A DNA stretch of 64,000 bases from Atlanticothrix silvestris CENA357 (GCF_016056295.1 NZ_JAECZB010000081.1:22973-86972), one strand, 5' to 3'; positions 25,960-35,939 are shown, numbered from the stretch's first letter. The notes: generated by a model not told the origin, from the sequence alone. A program made the numbers and translations.

Positions 25960-26403
25960 AGTAGTCTGCGTAGTCAATACAGTTTGGTTAAGGTTTTTTG
26001 ATAGCTTACAAAGAGGCGATAAATTACCGTTTTTATAATAATCAGTCCTTTGTAGAGACGGCGATTTATCGCGTCTGCTGCCTTAATTTTATGGTTCCTT
26101 CCTCAGTCAGGGTTGGGATAAATTTTTTTGTGTCTGCTTTTTTACTAAATCCCTCTGAAGATTCATGAAAAACTATATAAGATTGGTACATATTTAATTT
26201 ATATACTTTTTAATTCTGAAAAGAAGCATTAAACCTGCTTTCAATTTGTCTTGGCGAGCATAGTAAAAAGGCGAATGAGCTTTTAGACAAAGGAGTACTT
26301 TGTCTTATTCTCTAGTGACTCAATTCCAAAACAGCATCACATCATAGCACTCACCAAGCACAAGGGCTAGAAAAATCCTCGCTGCAACATCTGAGGGGGC
26401 GAC
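25960..26403. other. Intergenic region with a dispersed hairpin repeat
   Basis: At 26051-26076 TGTAGAGACGGCGAT-TT-ATCGCGTCT forms an imperfect hairpin of the GTAGAGACGCGATAAATCGCG type repeated in Nostocales genomes. The rest of the 444 bp should contain the promoter of the oxidoreductase gene; nothing else was recognised. Confidence 0.45.
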
Positions 26404-27942
26404 ATGAAAACAGATTACTTAATCGTAGGCAGTGGTTTGTCGGCATTAGTCTTTGGATCTCTGATGGCAAAAGCTGGTAAGAAAGTTCAAATTTTGGAGG
26501 CTCATGAGCATCCAGGGGGTTTTGGCCATACATTTACAATGGCGAAAAAATATAAGTTTAATGCTCAACTCCATTATGTTTGGGATTGTGGTGAAGGACA
26601 AACCGTCAATCGAGTACTAAAACAACTGGATTTGGACAAAGAAGTAACGTTTAATCGATACGATCCTGATGGTTTTGATCACATGAGAATGCCGGGTTAC
26701 TCACTTGATATTCCCTCAGAATCCCAAGAATTAATTCAGAGATTATCTAATCTTTTTCCCCAGGATGCCGAGCAGATTCGTAAATTTGTCCTAGAAGTTA
26801 AAAAAACCAGTGAGGGTGTAAAAAAATTATCACCTCCAATCGTTCCTGGGGAATTATTTAAAAATTTTGGTGAAGTATTCTGTGCCATCACGTACCTAAA
26901 TAGTACGCTTCAGGATGTTTTTGATAAATTCAAATTGCCAAAAGAAGCACAAACGCTTTTAGCACTACAATGGCCTGATTTTTTATTGCCCCCAAATCAA
27001 CTTTCTTTTTATGCTTGGGTAATCTTGTTTACGAGTTATCAACAAGGAGCTTTTTACCCCACACAACATTTTGAACATGTAATCAATTCATTAGTGGAGG
27101 TGATTCAAGAAAATGGCGGCGAAATACTTCTCAATTTAGAAGTTACTAGTTTTACGCTTACAAATAAAACCATAACTGGAGTCCAAGCAATTGATAAAAT
27201 CACACATCAAACCCGTGACTTCACTGGTGAAACAATTATCTGTAATATAGATCCTCAAAAAGCTGCCCACATGATTGGAGTAAAAAACTTCTCTAGGACA
27301 GTTCGCAATAAGCTCAATTATGAGTACTCACCCTCCAACTATATGGCCTATTGCGTTGTCAAGGATATTGATCTGCGAGACTATGGATTTGGCAAATGGA
27401 ATACCTTCCACACTGGTCATGAAGATTTGAATCAAGCCTTTTATCAAATGTATGAAAAACATGATTTTTCCAATCCCAGTTTTGCAATTACAACACCCAC
27501 GTTAATCACAGAAGATCAATCTGATTGTCCAGAAGGATGTCAAATTGTCGAATTTTTGACTGTCGCTAATTATGATTATTTTAAAAACCTACAAGCAACT
27601 AATAAAAAGGCTTATAGACAGAAAAAAGCAGAAATACTTGATTTCATTTTAGATACAGTCGAGAAAAACTATATTCCGAATTTTAGAAAATATATTGTCT
27701 TTAAAATTACTGGTAGTCCAACAACAAATGAAAGATTCTGTTGGTGTCCTAGAGGTAATTCTTATGGCTCTAATCTTACGCCTCGCAATATGGGGATTGG
27801 TAGGCTGAATTACAAGACATCTTTAAAAAATTTCTATTTTTGTAATGCTTCATCTGGCTATCCAGGGTTTGCTCCTACGTTTTGGACTGGAGCAATACTA
27901 TATCAAAAATTGTCGGGAGATTTGATTCTCTCAAAGGGCTAA
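26404..27942 (+). CDS. FAD-dependent oxidoreductase, phytoene desaturase/retinol saturase-like
   Basis: A 512-residue flavoprotein. The dinucleotide-binding motif YLIVGSGLSALVFGSLMA is at the N-terminus, followed by VQILEAHEHPGGFGHTF. The C-terminal FAD contact region is CNASSGYPGFAPTFWTGAIL. The architecture matches the carotenoid desaturase/isomerase and retinol saturase group, whose members act on long polyene or hydrophobic substrates. The substrate here is unknown; no other carotenoid gene is adjacent. It is followed after 52 bp by a second flavoprotein gene on the same strand, implying a shared pathway. Confidence 0.75.
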   Translation: MKTDYLIVGSGLSALVFGSLMAKAGKKVQILEAHEHPGGFGHTFTMAKKYKFNAQLHYVWDCGEGQTVNRVLKQLDLDKEVTFNRYDPDGFDHMRMPGYSLDIPSESQELIQRLSNLFPQDAEQIRKFVLEVKKTSEGVKKLSPPIVPGELFKNFGEVFCAITYLNSTLQDVFDKFKLPKEAQTLLALQWPDFLLPPNQLSFYAWVILFTSYQQGAFYPTQHFEHVINSLVEVIQENGGEILLNLEVTSFTLTNKTITGVQAIDKITHQTRDFTGETIICNIDPQKAAHMIGVKNFSRTVRNKLNYEYSPSNYMAYCVVKDIDLRDYGFGKWNTFHTGHEDLNQAFYQMYEKHDFSNPSFAITTPTLITEDQSDCPEGCQIVEFLTVANYDYFKNLQATNKKAYRQKKAEILDFILDTVEKNYIPNFRKYIVFKITGSPTTNERFCWCPRGNSYGSNLTPRNMGIGRLNYKTSLKNFYFCNASSGYPGFAPTFWTGAILYQKLSGDLILSKG

Positions 27943-27994
27943 AGTTCATATAAAGACTTATTTTCAGAGCATACCATTAGTTCGGTGGTGAGAT

Positions 27995-29215
27995 ATGAAA
28001 ATAGCGATTATTGGTGGCGGAGCAAGCGGAATGGTAACGGCATACCTGCTTGATAAAAATGGTCATCACGTTACAGTCTTAGAAAAACAACATATTTTGG
28101 GTGGGCATATTAGGACATTAAATAAAAACGTTAAACCTAATCAATCTGACTGCGATCAATTATTAGAGGGTGGTGTACTTGAATTTCCTCGTGTGTTTCA
28201 CAATTTTCTGTCATTAATGCGAGAACTTGAGGTTGAATTAGAGCCAGTTTATATAGGTTCAGCATTACTTTTAAAAGATGGTCGCCACTTTCTTTCAGCT
28301 TTAGTTACTAAAAAAAACTTCGTAGGAATTCAGCATTTACTTGAATATTTTAGGCTTTATACTCTTTATGCTGGTGCTACTGGGTTATGGTTAAAGACTC
28401 ATTTTCTCCATATACAGAATCTGTATAATCAGCCGATATCTCAATATTTAAAAAGTCAGTGCATACGGAATTACTGGTTAAAGCTACTGACGATGTATAG
28501 CTACTCCATGCCATTTGAATTGATTGATAATTTTCCCGCAGAGTTGGCGATTCCTATCCTCCGAGATTATGTCTTTGTCGATTGGGTAAGAATTAAAGGA
28601 GGAGTTTATTCCTATATTGAAAAGATATTGGAACGGTTTAAGGGAAATATCTTGCTCAACGTCGAGGTTAAGGAAATTTCCAGACAACCTAGTTCTGTGA
28701 AAATTGGATTGTTAGATGGTGCAACTTATCTGTTTGACAAAGTAGTCTTTGCAACACCGCCAGATCAAGTAATGAAACTATTATCTGATCCGACAAATGC
28801 TGAAATTCAACGTTTTTCAACATGGAAAAATAACCACGCTAAAACAGTTATACATACAGATACTTCCATGTATGCTAAACACCATATTAAACAAGCTTCA
28901 GAATTTGATTTTTTCCAAACTGACAATGGCTGGGGATATAACGCTTATCTCAACCAGCTTTGTGGCATAGCATCGTCTCTACAATACAACTTGGCATTTA
29001 ACTTAGATGATTTGATTGCGAAAGACAAAATCCTTCACGTTCAGGAACACGAGACTCCCTTATATACTGTCGAATCCTTTAGGTATAGAAACGAAGTCAT
29101 CATGACTAACGGTGAGAACAATACTTACCATGCAGGAGCCTACCTTGGAGATGGATTGCATGAAGGAGCTATCACTTCTGCAATTCAGGTTGCCCAATTA
29201 ATAGGTTCATCATGA
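27995..29215 (+). CDS. FAD-dependent amine-oxidase-like oxidoreductase
   Basis: A 406-residue protein beginning MKIAIIGGGASGMVTAYLLD, a classic FAD Rossmann motif, then VTVLEKQHILGGHIRTL. Its C-terminal FAD site is AGAYLGDGLHEGAITSAIQV. It resembles protoporphyrinogen-oxidase/amine-oxidase-like flavoproteins (the family called NAD(P)-binding amine oxidoreductase). Start ATG 27995. With the preceding gene it forms a two-gene operon of flavoenzymes acting perhaps in succession on one lipid or secondary metabolite; that is inference. Confidence 0.75.
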   Translation: MKIAIIGGGASGMVTAYLLDKNGHHVTVLEKQHILGGHIRTLNKNVKPNQSDCDQLLEGGVLEFPRVFHNFLSLMRELEVELEPVYIGSALLLKDGRHFLSALVTKKNFVGIQHLLEYFRLYTLYAGATGLWLKTHFLHIQNLYNQPISQYLKSQCIRNYWLKLLTMYSYSMPFELIDNFPAELAIPILRDYVFVDWVRIKGGVYSYIEKILERFKGNILLNVEVKEISRQPSSVKIGLLDGATYLFDKVVFATPPDQVMKLLSDPTNAEIQRFSTWKNNHAKTVIHTDTSMYAKHHIKQASEFDFFQTDNGWGYNAYLNQLCGIASSLQYNLAFNLDDLIAKDKILHVQEHETPLYTVESFRYRNEVIMTNGENNTYHAGAYLGDGLHEGAITSAIQVAQLIGSS

Positions 29216-29265
29216 ACAGATCAAAAAATGGTGTGTTTGAATTATTTGAAAAGCGTTGTAATTTT

Positions 29266-30288
29266 TTATAAAGGAAGAAAGCCAGTTTCTTTGACAGCTT
29301 TCTGTCCTTGGGAAGATTGGGCAAAATCAGCAAATTCTTTTACTACTGGGCTGGTTTGACGCGGTACTACTAAATAAATAACTCGACTTATAGGATAAGT
29401 GCCGTTTTTAACTAAGTCTGCATCTTGAGGAGAGATTCCATTAATGGGAATGATGCGGACTGTTTTTTGATTTTCTATTTGAGTAACCGTACTATAGCCA
29501 ATACCATTGTTACCTAAAGCACGTAATATTGGTGTGGTTTCATCTTGTACTACTGTCTGGAAATTTTTACTATCAGGTGCAAAAGGCTGGCCAGAAAGCA
29601 CCGTTTCTTGAAAAAATGTATAAGTACCACTGTTAGGAGATCGATTAATGACTTTTATTGGTAAATTAGGGCCACCTACTTGCGACCAATTGGTGATCTT
29701 TCCCTGAAAAATGTCTTTTAACTGCCTCATTGTTAATCCTCCTTTATAGGGATTATTAATATTTACTGCTATAGCTATAGCATCTCTAGCAATCGGCACA
29801 CCTACTAGGCCACTTTTTAATTCTTTAGCTTCTAAATAACGTGAACTAGCAGCCATTAATACTTTGCCATCAATTAAATGTTGAATTCCAGCATTGGTTC
29901 CATTTGGTCTACCATCTGGTATGCCATAAGTTGTAGTCATAGAGGGATTGGCTAGATATTTATAGCTTCTTTGAAGCTTCATAACCAAACTGACTATAGT
30001 CACGCTGCCATCCATCGTTAGCAATTCTGGATTAGGCAAACTAGTATCTAAGCGTGATGTAATAGAACTTTGATCTGGTTTAATTTTAGAGGTGTAAGAT
30101 TGGTTATATCTTGGTAAAGCATTGGTTAGCCAGGTTAATATGCTTTGGTCAGAAGAATTGGTATTTTGTACTAACTTGACAAGTTGGTTATCTAAGTACT
30201 TTCAGCTAAACCCTAGAAGCCCAGCTGTAATCAGAAAAGATAATAGTAGTCGGAGTATTTTTCGATTTTTACTGTCTTTATTTATCAT
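29266..30288 (-). pseudogene. PstS-like phosphate-binding protein with in-frame TGA
   Basis: The 257 residues read from a TTG at 30039 are a periplasmic phosphate-type binding protein (MDGSVTIVSLVMKLQRSY, INRSPNSGTYTFFQETVLSG, YPISRVIYLVVP). The frame extends upstream to an ATG at 30288 coding a lysine-rich start and hydrophobic stretch ILRLLLSFLITAGLLGFS. It is interrupted only by one TGA at 30202-30204 (codon 29), where a tryptophan TGG would be natural. The full length would be 340 residues. The break would abolish export. Such binding proteins deliver phosphate to the PstCAB transporter, not present here. A sequencing error is possible. Confidence 0.7.
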
Positions 30289-30801
30289 ATTAAAAATTTA
30301 TTCTACTCGATAATTAATCTTAATAAGATCAATTTAAAACCATTCAGATAAGTCACAGATGAGCTTTAATTAAAAGATGCTTAATAATCTATGATTTTTA
30401 TCAACTATTAATTTGTTAACAACTATTATTTGCTTAGATACGGTTATGACCATATTCAATTGTAATGGTACTGATATTATATTAATGTTGTGATCAAAAT
30501 CAATGGCTTATTATAAATATCTACAACTAATACAAAGTATACCAATAAAGAAAAACACTTAAAATCAGCTTTTAATTACAATAAACTCAATATATCAACT
30601 TGTTTTGACTAAAATTACTTCATTAAATAAAGCTATCAATAGATTACATTTTATTTTTGCGCTAAAAGGATGCTTAATGGCCTTCCCTCCGGGTTCGCTC
30701 TTAGCGTTTCCGCAGGATAGCAAGTGGCGCATGACTTCCAGCTAAATATGATGTTTGGTGGATTAATTTTTCTTCCACCAAACATGATTATGAATAATTA
30801 A
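30289..30801. other. AT-rich intergenic region with one dispersed repeat
   Basis: 513 bp between two minus-strand genes. Around 30678-30735 is the GC-richer string GGCCTTCCCTCCGGGTTCGC, of a type repeated in Nostocales genomes. The hairpin at 30751-30785 is listed separately. No gene seen. Confidence 0.4.
30751..30785 (-). terminator. Hairpin after the shc gene
   Basis: ATGTTTGGTGGA (30751-30762) pairs perfectly with TCCACCAAACAT (30774-30785) around an 11-base loop, 16 bp past the shc stop codon. On the minus strand it is followed by CATATTTAG, a weak T-tract, so it is either a terminator or a protective 3' stem. Confidence 0.55.
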
Positions 30802-32727
30802 TTAGCTTGACGATCGCTGCTGTAATTCTTGATAACGACCTAAAGCTATTAAAGGAAAGTATTGTTGATAGAGATGATACTTGAGATAAAAATGACTAGG
30901 GAAGCCAGTACCTGTAAAGTCTGCTTCATACCAAGTACCATCGGGTTTTTGAGTTGTCAAAAGGTAGCTAATTCCTCGCTCAATGGCCTCACGAGCTAAT
31001 TTGCCAGTTGCTTCGCCAGCGGCTATTAGACCAATTAAAGCCCAAGCTGTTTGGGATGCAGTGCTGCGTCCTTGCCCTTTAAGGCGGGGATCATCGTAGC
31101 TGCGACAAGTTTCACCCCAACCACCATCTGAGTTTTGACATTTTATTAACCAAGTAGCTCCTCGCTCTATATTGACTTGATGTTTTTGAGGTTCAATTAA
31201 AGCGAGAGCTGATAAAACGCCATTAGTGCCATAGATATAATTAACGCCCCAGCGCCCAAACCAGCAACCTTCAGTTTCTTGCTCACTCAGAAGATAGACA
31301 AGGGCACGCTCTAATTTTTGATCGTCAATTGGTAGATTACAAGCACCTAGCATTTCTAACACCCTGGCCGTAACATCTGCGGTGTTAGGGTCAATCATGG
31401 CTTTCAAATCGCCATAGGGTACAGAGTTAAGCCAATCTTGATCATTATCCAGATCAAAAGCTGCCCAACCGCCTGGTTTACACTGCATAGATGCAATCCA
31501 ATTTAAAGCACGGGCGATCGCAGCTTGTTTGAGTTTTTCGTTGGGGAGTTTTGCTACATGTAAAGCCATCACAACTACAGCCGAGTCATCCACATCTGGA
31601 TAAAAGCGATTGTCAAACTCAAATGCCCAAGCTCCCGGTTTGCCTTGGCGATTTTTCACAATCCAGTCACCATAGTCGAGAATTTGCTTTTGCAGCAACC
31701 ATTCTCCAGCCTGCACAATAGCGGGATGATCTGGTGCCAAGCCAGATTCTACTAAAGCCCGCATTACCCAAGCCGTATCCCATACAGGTGAAACACAAGG
31801 CTGTACTCGGTAACTATCTTCTGTTTCAATAGCAAAGTTATCAATTGCTTGCAAACCTCGTTCCACAATTGGGTCATTGGCGCTGTAACCCAAACACCGC
31901 AAAGCTAGCATTGAATTGAGCATGGCAGGAATAATCCCACCCCAATCACCTGTAACTTCTTGGCGTTCTAAAATCCATTTTTCGGCAGCTTTGATGCCTT
32001 CGTTGCGGAATGGAACTAAATTCAAACTTTCTGCTAACTTAAACCCTTGATCAAGAGTCAAGAATAAATCAGTCCAATTACCAGCGCGGGGTAATTCATA
32101 TCGGACTTGATCAACACCTTCAGCATATAGTTCATCTAGATTGATCGTTGGTTCGGTGATAAAAACAGGTTTGCGATCGCATACAATCAGCAACGGCACA
32201 GTACTAGAACGCGCCCAACTAGACATTTCGTAGATATTAAAGGGAAAAGCTGGGGGTAAGAGCATTACCCAAGGAGGTAGGGAGGGAATGCCACGCCAAT
32301 CGTAGCAGCCAATCAAGGCGAGGTGCAATTTAGTAAAAATGCGAGTTTTGCTGATGCCTCCCCGTTGGAGAATAAAATCTCGCGCTTTGATCATGGCTGG
32401 GTTATTTACTGATACACCTAGCAGTTTCAGCGCCATATAGGCCTCAACCGAGGTACTTAATTCTCCACCATCATCATAAAAAAGTTCCCAGCCTCCATGC
32501 TGCCGTTGTTGAGAGCGCAGGTAGGCAGCAACTTTGTGCAAAGGTCTTGCTTGGTCTGTTCCCCAAATTTTATGCAGCAGGACGACTTCAGCAGTAATGG
32601 TGACATTAGATTCTAACTCTGCCCACCAATAGCCCGCTGGGTACTGAGTCGAAAGCAGATACTGTTGGCTACCAGCGATCGCCGCTGCGACTTTATTGAC
32701 TGTTACCCTGTCTTGTGTTTGCATCAA
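30802..32727 (-). CDS. shc: Squalene-hopene cyclase
   Basis: A 641-residue triterpene cyclase that folds squalene to hopene/diplopterol at the membrane, the committed step to hopanoids. The catalytic acid motif is in FYPDVDDSAVVVMALHV (DVDD near residue 375). Several QW-type repeats are seen, such as QNSDGGWGETCRSYDDPRLK, CKPGGWAAFDLDNDQDW and QKPDGTWYEADFTGTGFP. Length matches the family. It is divergent from hpnB 109 bp away, which is another hopanoid gene. The start at 32727 has an alternative ATG one codon downstream. Confidence 0.95.
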   Translation of the reverse strand: MMQTQDRVTVNKVAAAIAGSQQYLLSTQYPAGYWWAELESNVTITAEVVLLHKIWGTDQARPLHKVAAYLRSQQRQHGGWELFYDDGGELSTSVEAYMALKLLGVSVNNPAMIKARDFILQRGGISKTRIFTKLHLALIGCYDWRGIPSLPPWVMLLPPAFPFNIYEMSSWARSSTVPLLIVCDRKPVFITEPTINLDELYAEGVDQVRYELPRAGNWTDLFLTLDQGFKLAESLNLVPFRNEGIKAAEKWILERQEVTGDWGGIIPAMLNSMLALRCLGYSANDPIVERGLQAIDNFAIETEDSYRVQPCVSPVWDTAWVMRALVESGLAPDHPAIVQAGEWLLQKQILDYGDWIVKNRQGKPGAWAFEFDNRFYPDVDDSAVVVMALHVAKLPNEKLKQAAIARALNWIASMQCKPGGWAAFDLDNDQDWLNSVPYGDLKAMIDPNTADVTARVLEMLGACNLPIDDQKLERALVYLLSEQETEGCWFGRWGVNYIYGTNGVLSALALIEPQKHQVNIERGATWLIKCQNSDGGWGETCRSYDDPRLKGQGRSTASQTAWALIGLIAAGEATGKLAREAIERGISYLLTTQKPDGTWYEADFTGTGFPSHFYLKYHLYQQYFPLIALGRYQELQQRSSS

Positions 32728-32842
32728 CCGAAGGATAAAGTATGAAGTATCAAATATTAATGAAAGATACCACGGTTAGATTCTGCGGCGATCGCTAAGT
32801 ATAAAATATCAAGGTTTCCTATCCTTCATATTTTCTGTGGTC

Positions 32843-34012
32843 ATGGGTGCAATTGTATTAGGATTAACACTTTTATCCTTGATAATTTGGTTGGGATTAC
32901 TGTGTTTTTGGGGGCAATTTTGGCGAACAGACCAGCAGTTAGAGATCGCAGAAACGCAGCTACAATCTTTACCTACAGTCTGTGCAGTGATTCCTGCCCG
33001 TAACGAAGCTGATTTAATCCCAACTACCATGCGATCGCTCTTACTCCAAGATTATCCTGGTATTTTCGATGTGTTTTTAGTAGACGATCGCAGTACAGAT
33101 GGTACAGCCAATTTTGCCGAAGGAGTTGCCCACGCCTTAGATAAAGCCCAGCAATTACATATTATTTTTGGCGAATCTTTACCTGCTGGTTGGTCAGGTA
33201 AACTCTGGGCTATTGAGCAAGGTATTCAACAAGCTAAAACATTGTCACCAGACTATTTTTTACTCACCGATGCAGATATTAAGCATGATGTTAGTAATCT
33301 TCGCCGATTAATCGCCAAAGCAGAAAAAGAAGAATTAGACTTAGTTTCTGTAATGGTAAGACTTCGGTGTGAAGGCTCTTGGGAAAAATTTTTGATTCCG
33401 GCTTTTGTGTTTTTCTTTCAAAAACTCTATCCCTTTCGCTGGGTGAATAATCCCAAAAATCAAATAGCCGCTGCGGCCGGAGGCTGTATTTTAATTCGCG
33501 CCGCAGCTTTAGAACAAATTGGTGGTATTCAAGTTATTCGGCAAACTTTAATTGATGATTGTGCCTTAGCAAAGGCAGTAAAAGGAACTAAGAATCAAGG
33601 GCGTATCTGGTTAGGATTGAGTACTTTAACCCGCAGCTTACGCCCTTATCCTTCTCTAACGACGATTTGGGATATGGTGGCTCGTACAGCCTATACACAA
33701 CTGAATTATTCCCCTTTGTTGCTACTGGGAACTTTGATAGGAATGACCTTAATTTATTTAGTTCCGCCTCTGGCTTTGATTTTGGGTGCATTGATCGGAA
33801 ATTGGGCAATCGCACTTACAGGTTTATCAGCATGGTTGCTCATGACCTGGGCATATTTGCCAACTATCCGCTTTTATCAATGTTCGTTTTGGTTAGCCTT
33901 GAGTTTACCTGCGATCGCTTTTCTTTATACCCTGATGACTTTAGATTCAGCCGTTCGCCATTGGCAAGGTCGCGGCGGTGCTTGGAAGGGTCGAGTTTAT
34001 CCTGTTTTATAA
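32843..34012 (+). CDS. hpnB: Hopanoid-associated glycosyltransferase HpnB (GT2 family)
   Basis: About 389 residues from ATG 32843 (an in-frame GTG lies at 32837). A leading hydrophobic helix is followed by a GT2 domain: VIPARNEADLIPTTMRSLLL, VFLVDDRSTDGTANFAE, LLTDADIKHD as the metal-binding site and TLIDDCALAKAVKG as the catalytic acid region. Two or three C-terminal membrane helices follow. HpnB is named for association with hopanoid gene clusters; its acceptor is not firmly established. It lies head to head with shc, which supports the pathway. Confidence 0.85.
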   Translation: MGAIVLGLTLLSLIIWLGLLCFWGQFWRTDQQLEIAETQLQSLPTVCAVIPARNEADLIPTTMRSLLLQDYPGIFDVFLVDDRSTDGTANFAEGVAHALDKAQQLHIIFGESLPAGWSGKLWAIEQGIQQAKTLSPDYFLLTDADIKHDVSNLRRLIAKAEKEELDLVSVMVRLRCEGSWEKFLIPAFVFFFQKLYPFRWVNNPKNQIAAAAGGCILIRAAALEQIGGIQVIRQTLIDDCALAKAVKGTKNQGRIWLGLSTLTRSLRPYPSLTTIWDMVARTAYTQLNYSPLLLLGTLIGMTLIYLVPPLALILGALIGNWAIALTGLSAWLLMTWAYLPTIRFYQCSFWLALSLPAIAFLYTLMTLDSAVRHWQGRGGAWKGRVYPVL

Positions 34013-34028
34013 CCGCCGATAAACGCCA

Positions 34029-34667
34029 CTACAAAGTCAACTCGTTCAGATGTACGCGCAAAATTTCCTGAATCATTTTTTGTACAGTTTCTTGACTCAA
34101 GTTGCCATCTACTCGCACAATCCGGGATGGATAAGATGCAGCTAACTCTCCATACCCTTGTTGAACGCGCCGATGAAAAGCAATTGTCTCTTGTTCAATG
34201 CGGTCTAAACTTGCTTCGCCTCCCTTTTTGCGGGCTAGTCCTACTTCTACATCGACATCTAACCAGATAGTGAGGTCACTTGTTAACCCACCAGTAGCAA
34301 TTAAGTTAAGTTGGTTGATTAAATTCATGTCTAAGCCCCGTCCATAACCTTGGTAGGCAATGGTAGAGTCTGTGTAGCGATCACATAATATATATTTCCC
34401 TGCTGCCAAATTGGGCTTGAGTTCTTGTTCTATGTGTTGTGATCTATCAGCAGCATACAACAATAATTCTGTCACCTCAGCAATTGGTTGATTATCTGCT
34501 TTTTCTAGCAACAAACGACGCAGATGCAGCCCTAACTCTGTTCCCCCTGGTTCACGAGTGGCAATTACAGAGATACCTAAACTTTCTAACCATTGACCAC
34601 AAAATTGCATTTGGCTAGTTTTGCCGCAGCCTTCTACCCCTTCAAATACGATTAATTTGCCACCCAT
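34029..34667 (-). CDS. tmk: Thymidylate kinase
   Basis: A kinase of about 212 residues from the ATG at 34667 (an upstream TTG at 34712 would add 15 unlikely residues). It phosphorylates dTMP to dTDP for DNA synthesis. The P-loop is in LIVFEGVEGCGKTSQMQF, followed by TREPGGTELG, the DRX signature in LCDRYTDSTIAYQGYGRGL and the LID region ARKKGGEASLDRIE. Length and motif order are those of the bacterial enzyme. It is convergent with hpnB with a 16-bp gap. Confidence 0.95.
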   Translation of the reverse strand: MGGKLIVFEGVEGCGKTSQMQFCGQWLESLGISVIATREPGGTELGLHLRRLLLEKADNQPIAEVTELLLYAADRSQHIEQELKPNLAAGKYILCDRYTDSTIAYQGYGRGLDMNLINQLNLIATGGLTSDLTIWLDVDVEVGLARKKGGEASLDRIEQETIAFHRRVQQGYGELAASYPSRIVRVDGNLSQETVQKMIQEILRVHLNELTL

Positions 34668-34808
34668 GCTGTTTTTATTAAAATCTTGTCGTGTATGCGA
34701 TCGATCTATCAAACTCTAATACCAGTCGGAAAAGTTTACAATGTTACATACCCCAAGTAGTCTGAATCTGCTGGAAAATATAGATATTACAGTCAAGCAG
34801 AACCAACC

Positions 34809-35126
34809 ATGACTGAAGCAAAGTCTACTCGCACAGTGCGCCGGGGAAGAATATTTCCCGAAATCCAGTGGTCATCAGAGAACAAAGCTCAATGGAAAGC
34901 TGAAAAAGCACAATTAAAGCAGCGTTGCGAACAAATATTCCAAAAATTGCAGCCTTCTTTAATTAAGACTCACTACAACTGGTATGTAGCAGTTGAACCA
35001 GAAAGCGGAGAATATTTTATTAATGAGGATGCATTAGCAGTTGCCCAGATGGCACATGAAAAACACCCGAATGCAAGGCTGCACGTCTTCCGCATCAATG
35101 AAACTGGGGTCTGCGGCAGGATATGA
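34809..35126 (+). CDS. Conserved hypothetical protein, partner of retropepsin-like gene
   Basis: A 105-residue soluble protein of a cyanobacterial family I do not know by function. It is basic at the N-terminus (TRTVRRGRIFPEIQWSSENK), with a central helix rich in Lys/Gln and a C-terminal alpha/beta part HYNWYVAVEPESGEYFINED. Its last codons overlap the next gene by four bases (ATGA), so the two are translated together. It may act with the aspartic-protease-like product; the pairing resembles a small two-component module. Confidence 0.6.
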   Translation: MTEAKSTRTVRRGRIFPEIQWSSENKAQWKAEKAQLKQRCEQIFQKLQPSLIKTHYNWYVAVEPESGEYFINEDALAVAQMAHEKHPNARLHVFRINETGVCGRI

Positions 35127-35485
35127 TTTCCGGCAACTTTGGTGATGAGGATGAATTATTTTTTGAGATAGAGTTGATAGCTGCTAACACCTTAGTAATA
35201 CCAGTATTAGCACTTTTTGATACAGGTTTTTCTTGGTGGCTGGCAATTAATAACCAGGATTTAGAAGCACTTGATTGGATTTATGTAGAACAGCAAACAA
35301 TGCTCACAGCCCAAGGAGAAGCAGAATTTGACATTTATTTAGGAAAAGTGCGAATTGATGGACAGGAATTTGATATTCCTGTCCATGTGGGTGAAGGAGT
35401 GTCAGAAGTTTTAATTGGTCGCCAGTGGTTAAAAACTCGACGGTTGTTGGTAGATATGCCGTCTAAGGTGTTAACGCTGGGATAA
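35123..35485 (+). CDS. Retropepsin-like aspartyl protease family protein
   Basis: A 120-residue, all-beta protein. LALFDTGFSWWLAI contains DTG, the catalytic triad of retropepsin-like aspartic proteases, which act as homodimers; the C-terminal VLIGRQWLKTRRLLVDM matches the family's LLG-x-x-W/L end strand. It starts at an ATG overlapping the stop of the 34809 gene (ATGA). The substrate is unknown. Similar small DTG proteins are frequent and unexplained in cyanobacteria. Confidence 0.65.
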   Translation: MISGNFGDEDELFFEIELIAANTLVIPVLALFDTGFSWWLAINNQDLEALDWIYVEQQTMLTAQGEAEFDIYLGKVRIDGQEFDIPVHVGEGVSEVLIGRQWLKTRRLLVDMPSKVLTLG

Positions 35486-35618
35486 TAGGCGTTTTAATGT
35501 TCTCTATTGCGATTACAATTTGAAGCTATTACCAGCTTTTACAAAGTCACCGTTTCTTATTTCGTTTTCTCACTTTACTTGGATAAGCGCTCTGCTGCCA
35601 CCAGGGAATGCTGTTGTT

Positions 35619-35939
35619 TCATCTAGTGGTAACATCGGCTAAAACTGGGCGCATAAATGAGCGCTCATAACTAACAATGCATTTTGTTCGATGCCCAAAT
35701 TCATACGCTTGCTGACAAGCTGGATCTTGCTTTGACTCTATCCGGTATTGCTCGTATGCTGCAAGGCTGGGAAAACTGAACAGAGCGACGGCAATATTAT
35801 TAGCTCCTTCATGTGGAAGAAAGTAGCCGTGATGCTTTCCACCGAATTTTTCTACCAACGGAATCCACATACGTCCGTATGCTTCAAAATCCGAAATTTT
35901 CTCAGGGTCAATAACGTAGCGCAAATAGCAAGAAATCAT
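35619..35939 (-). CDS. NIPSNAP family protein
   Basis: A 106-residue ferredoxin-fold protein. CYLRYVIDPEKISDFEAYGR at the N-terminus, MWIPLVEKFGGKHHGYFLPH in the middle and a FPSLAAYEQYR segment match the NIPSNAP domain (dimeric alpha/beta barrel). Functions in bacteria are unclear. It stands alone and faces the retropepsin-like gene. Confidence 0.8.
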   Translation of the reverse strand: MISCYLRYVIDPEKISDFEAYGRMWIPLVEKFGGKHHGYFLPHEGANNIAVALFSFPSLAAYEQYRIESKQDPACQQAYEFGHRTKCIVSYERSFMRPVLADVTTR

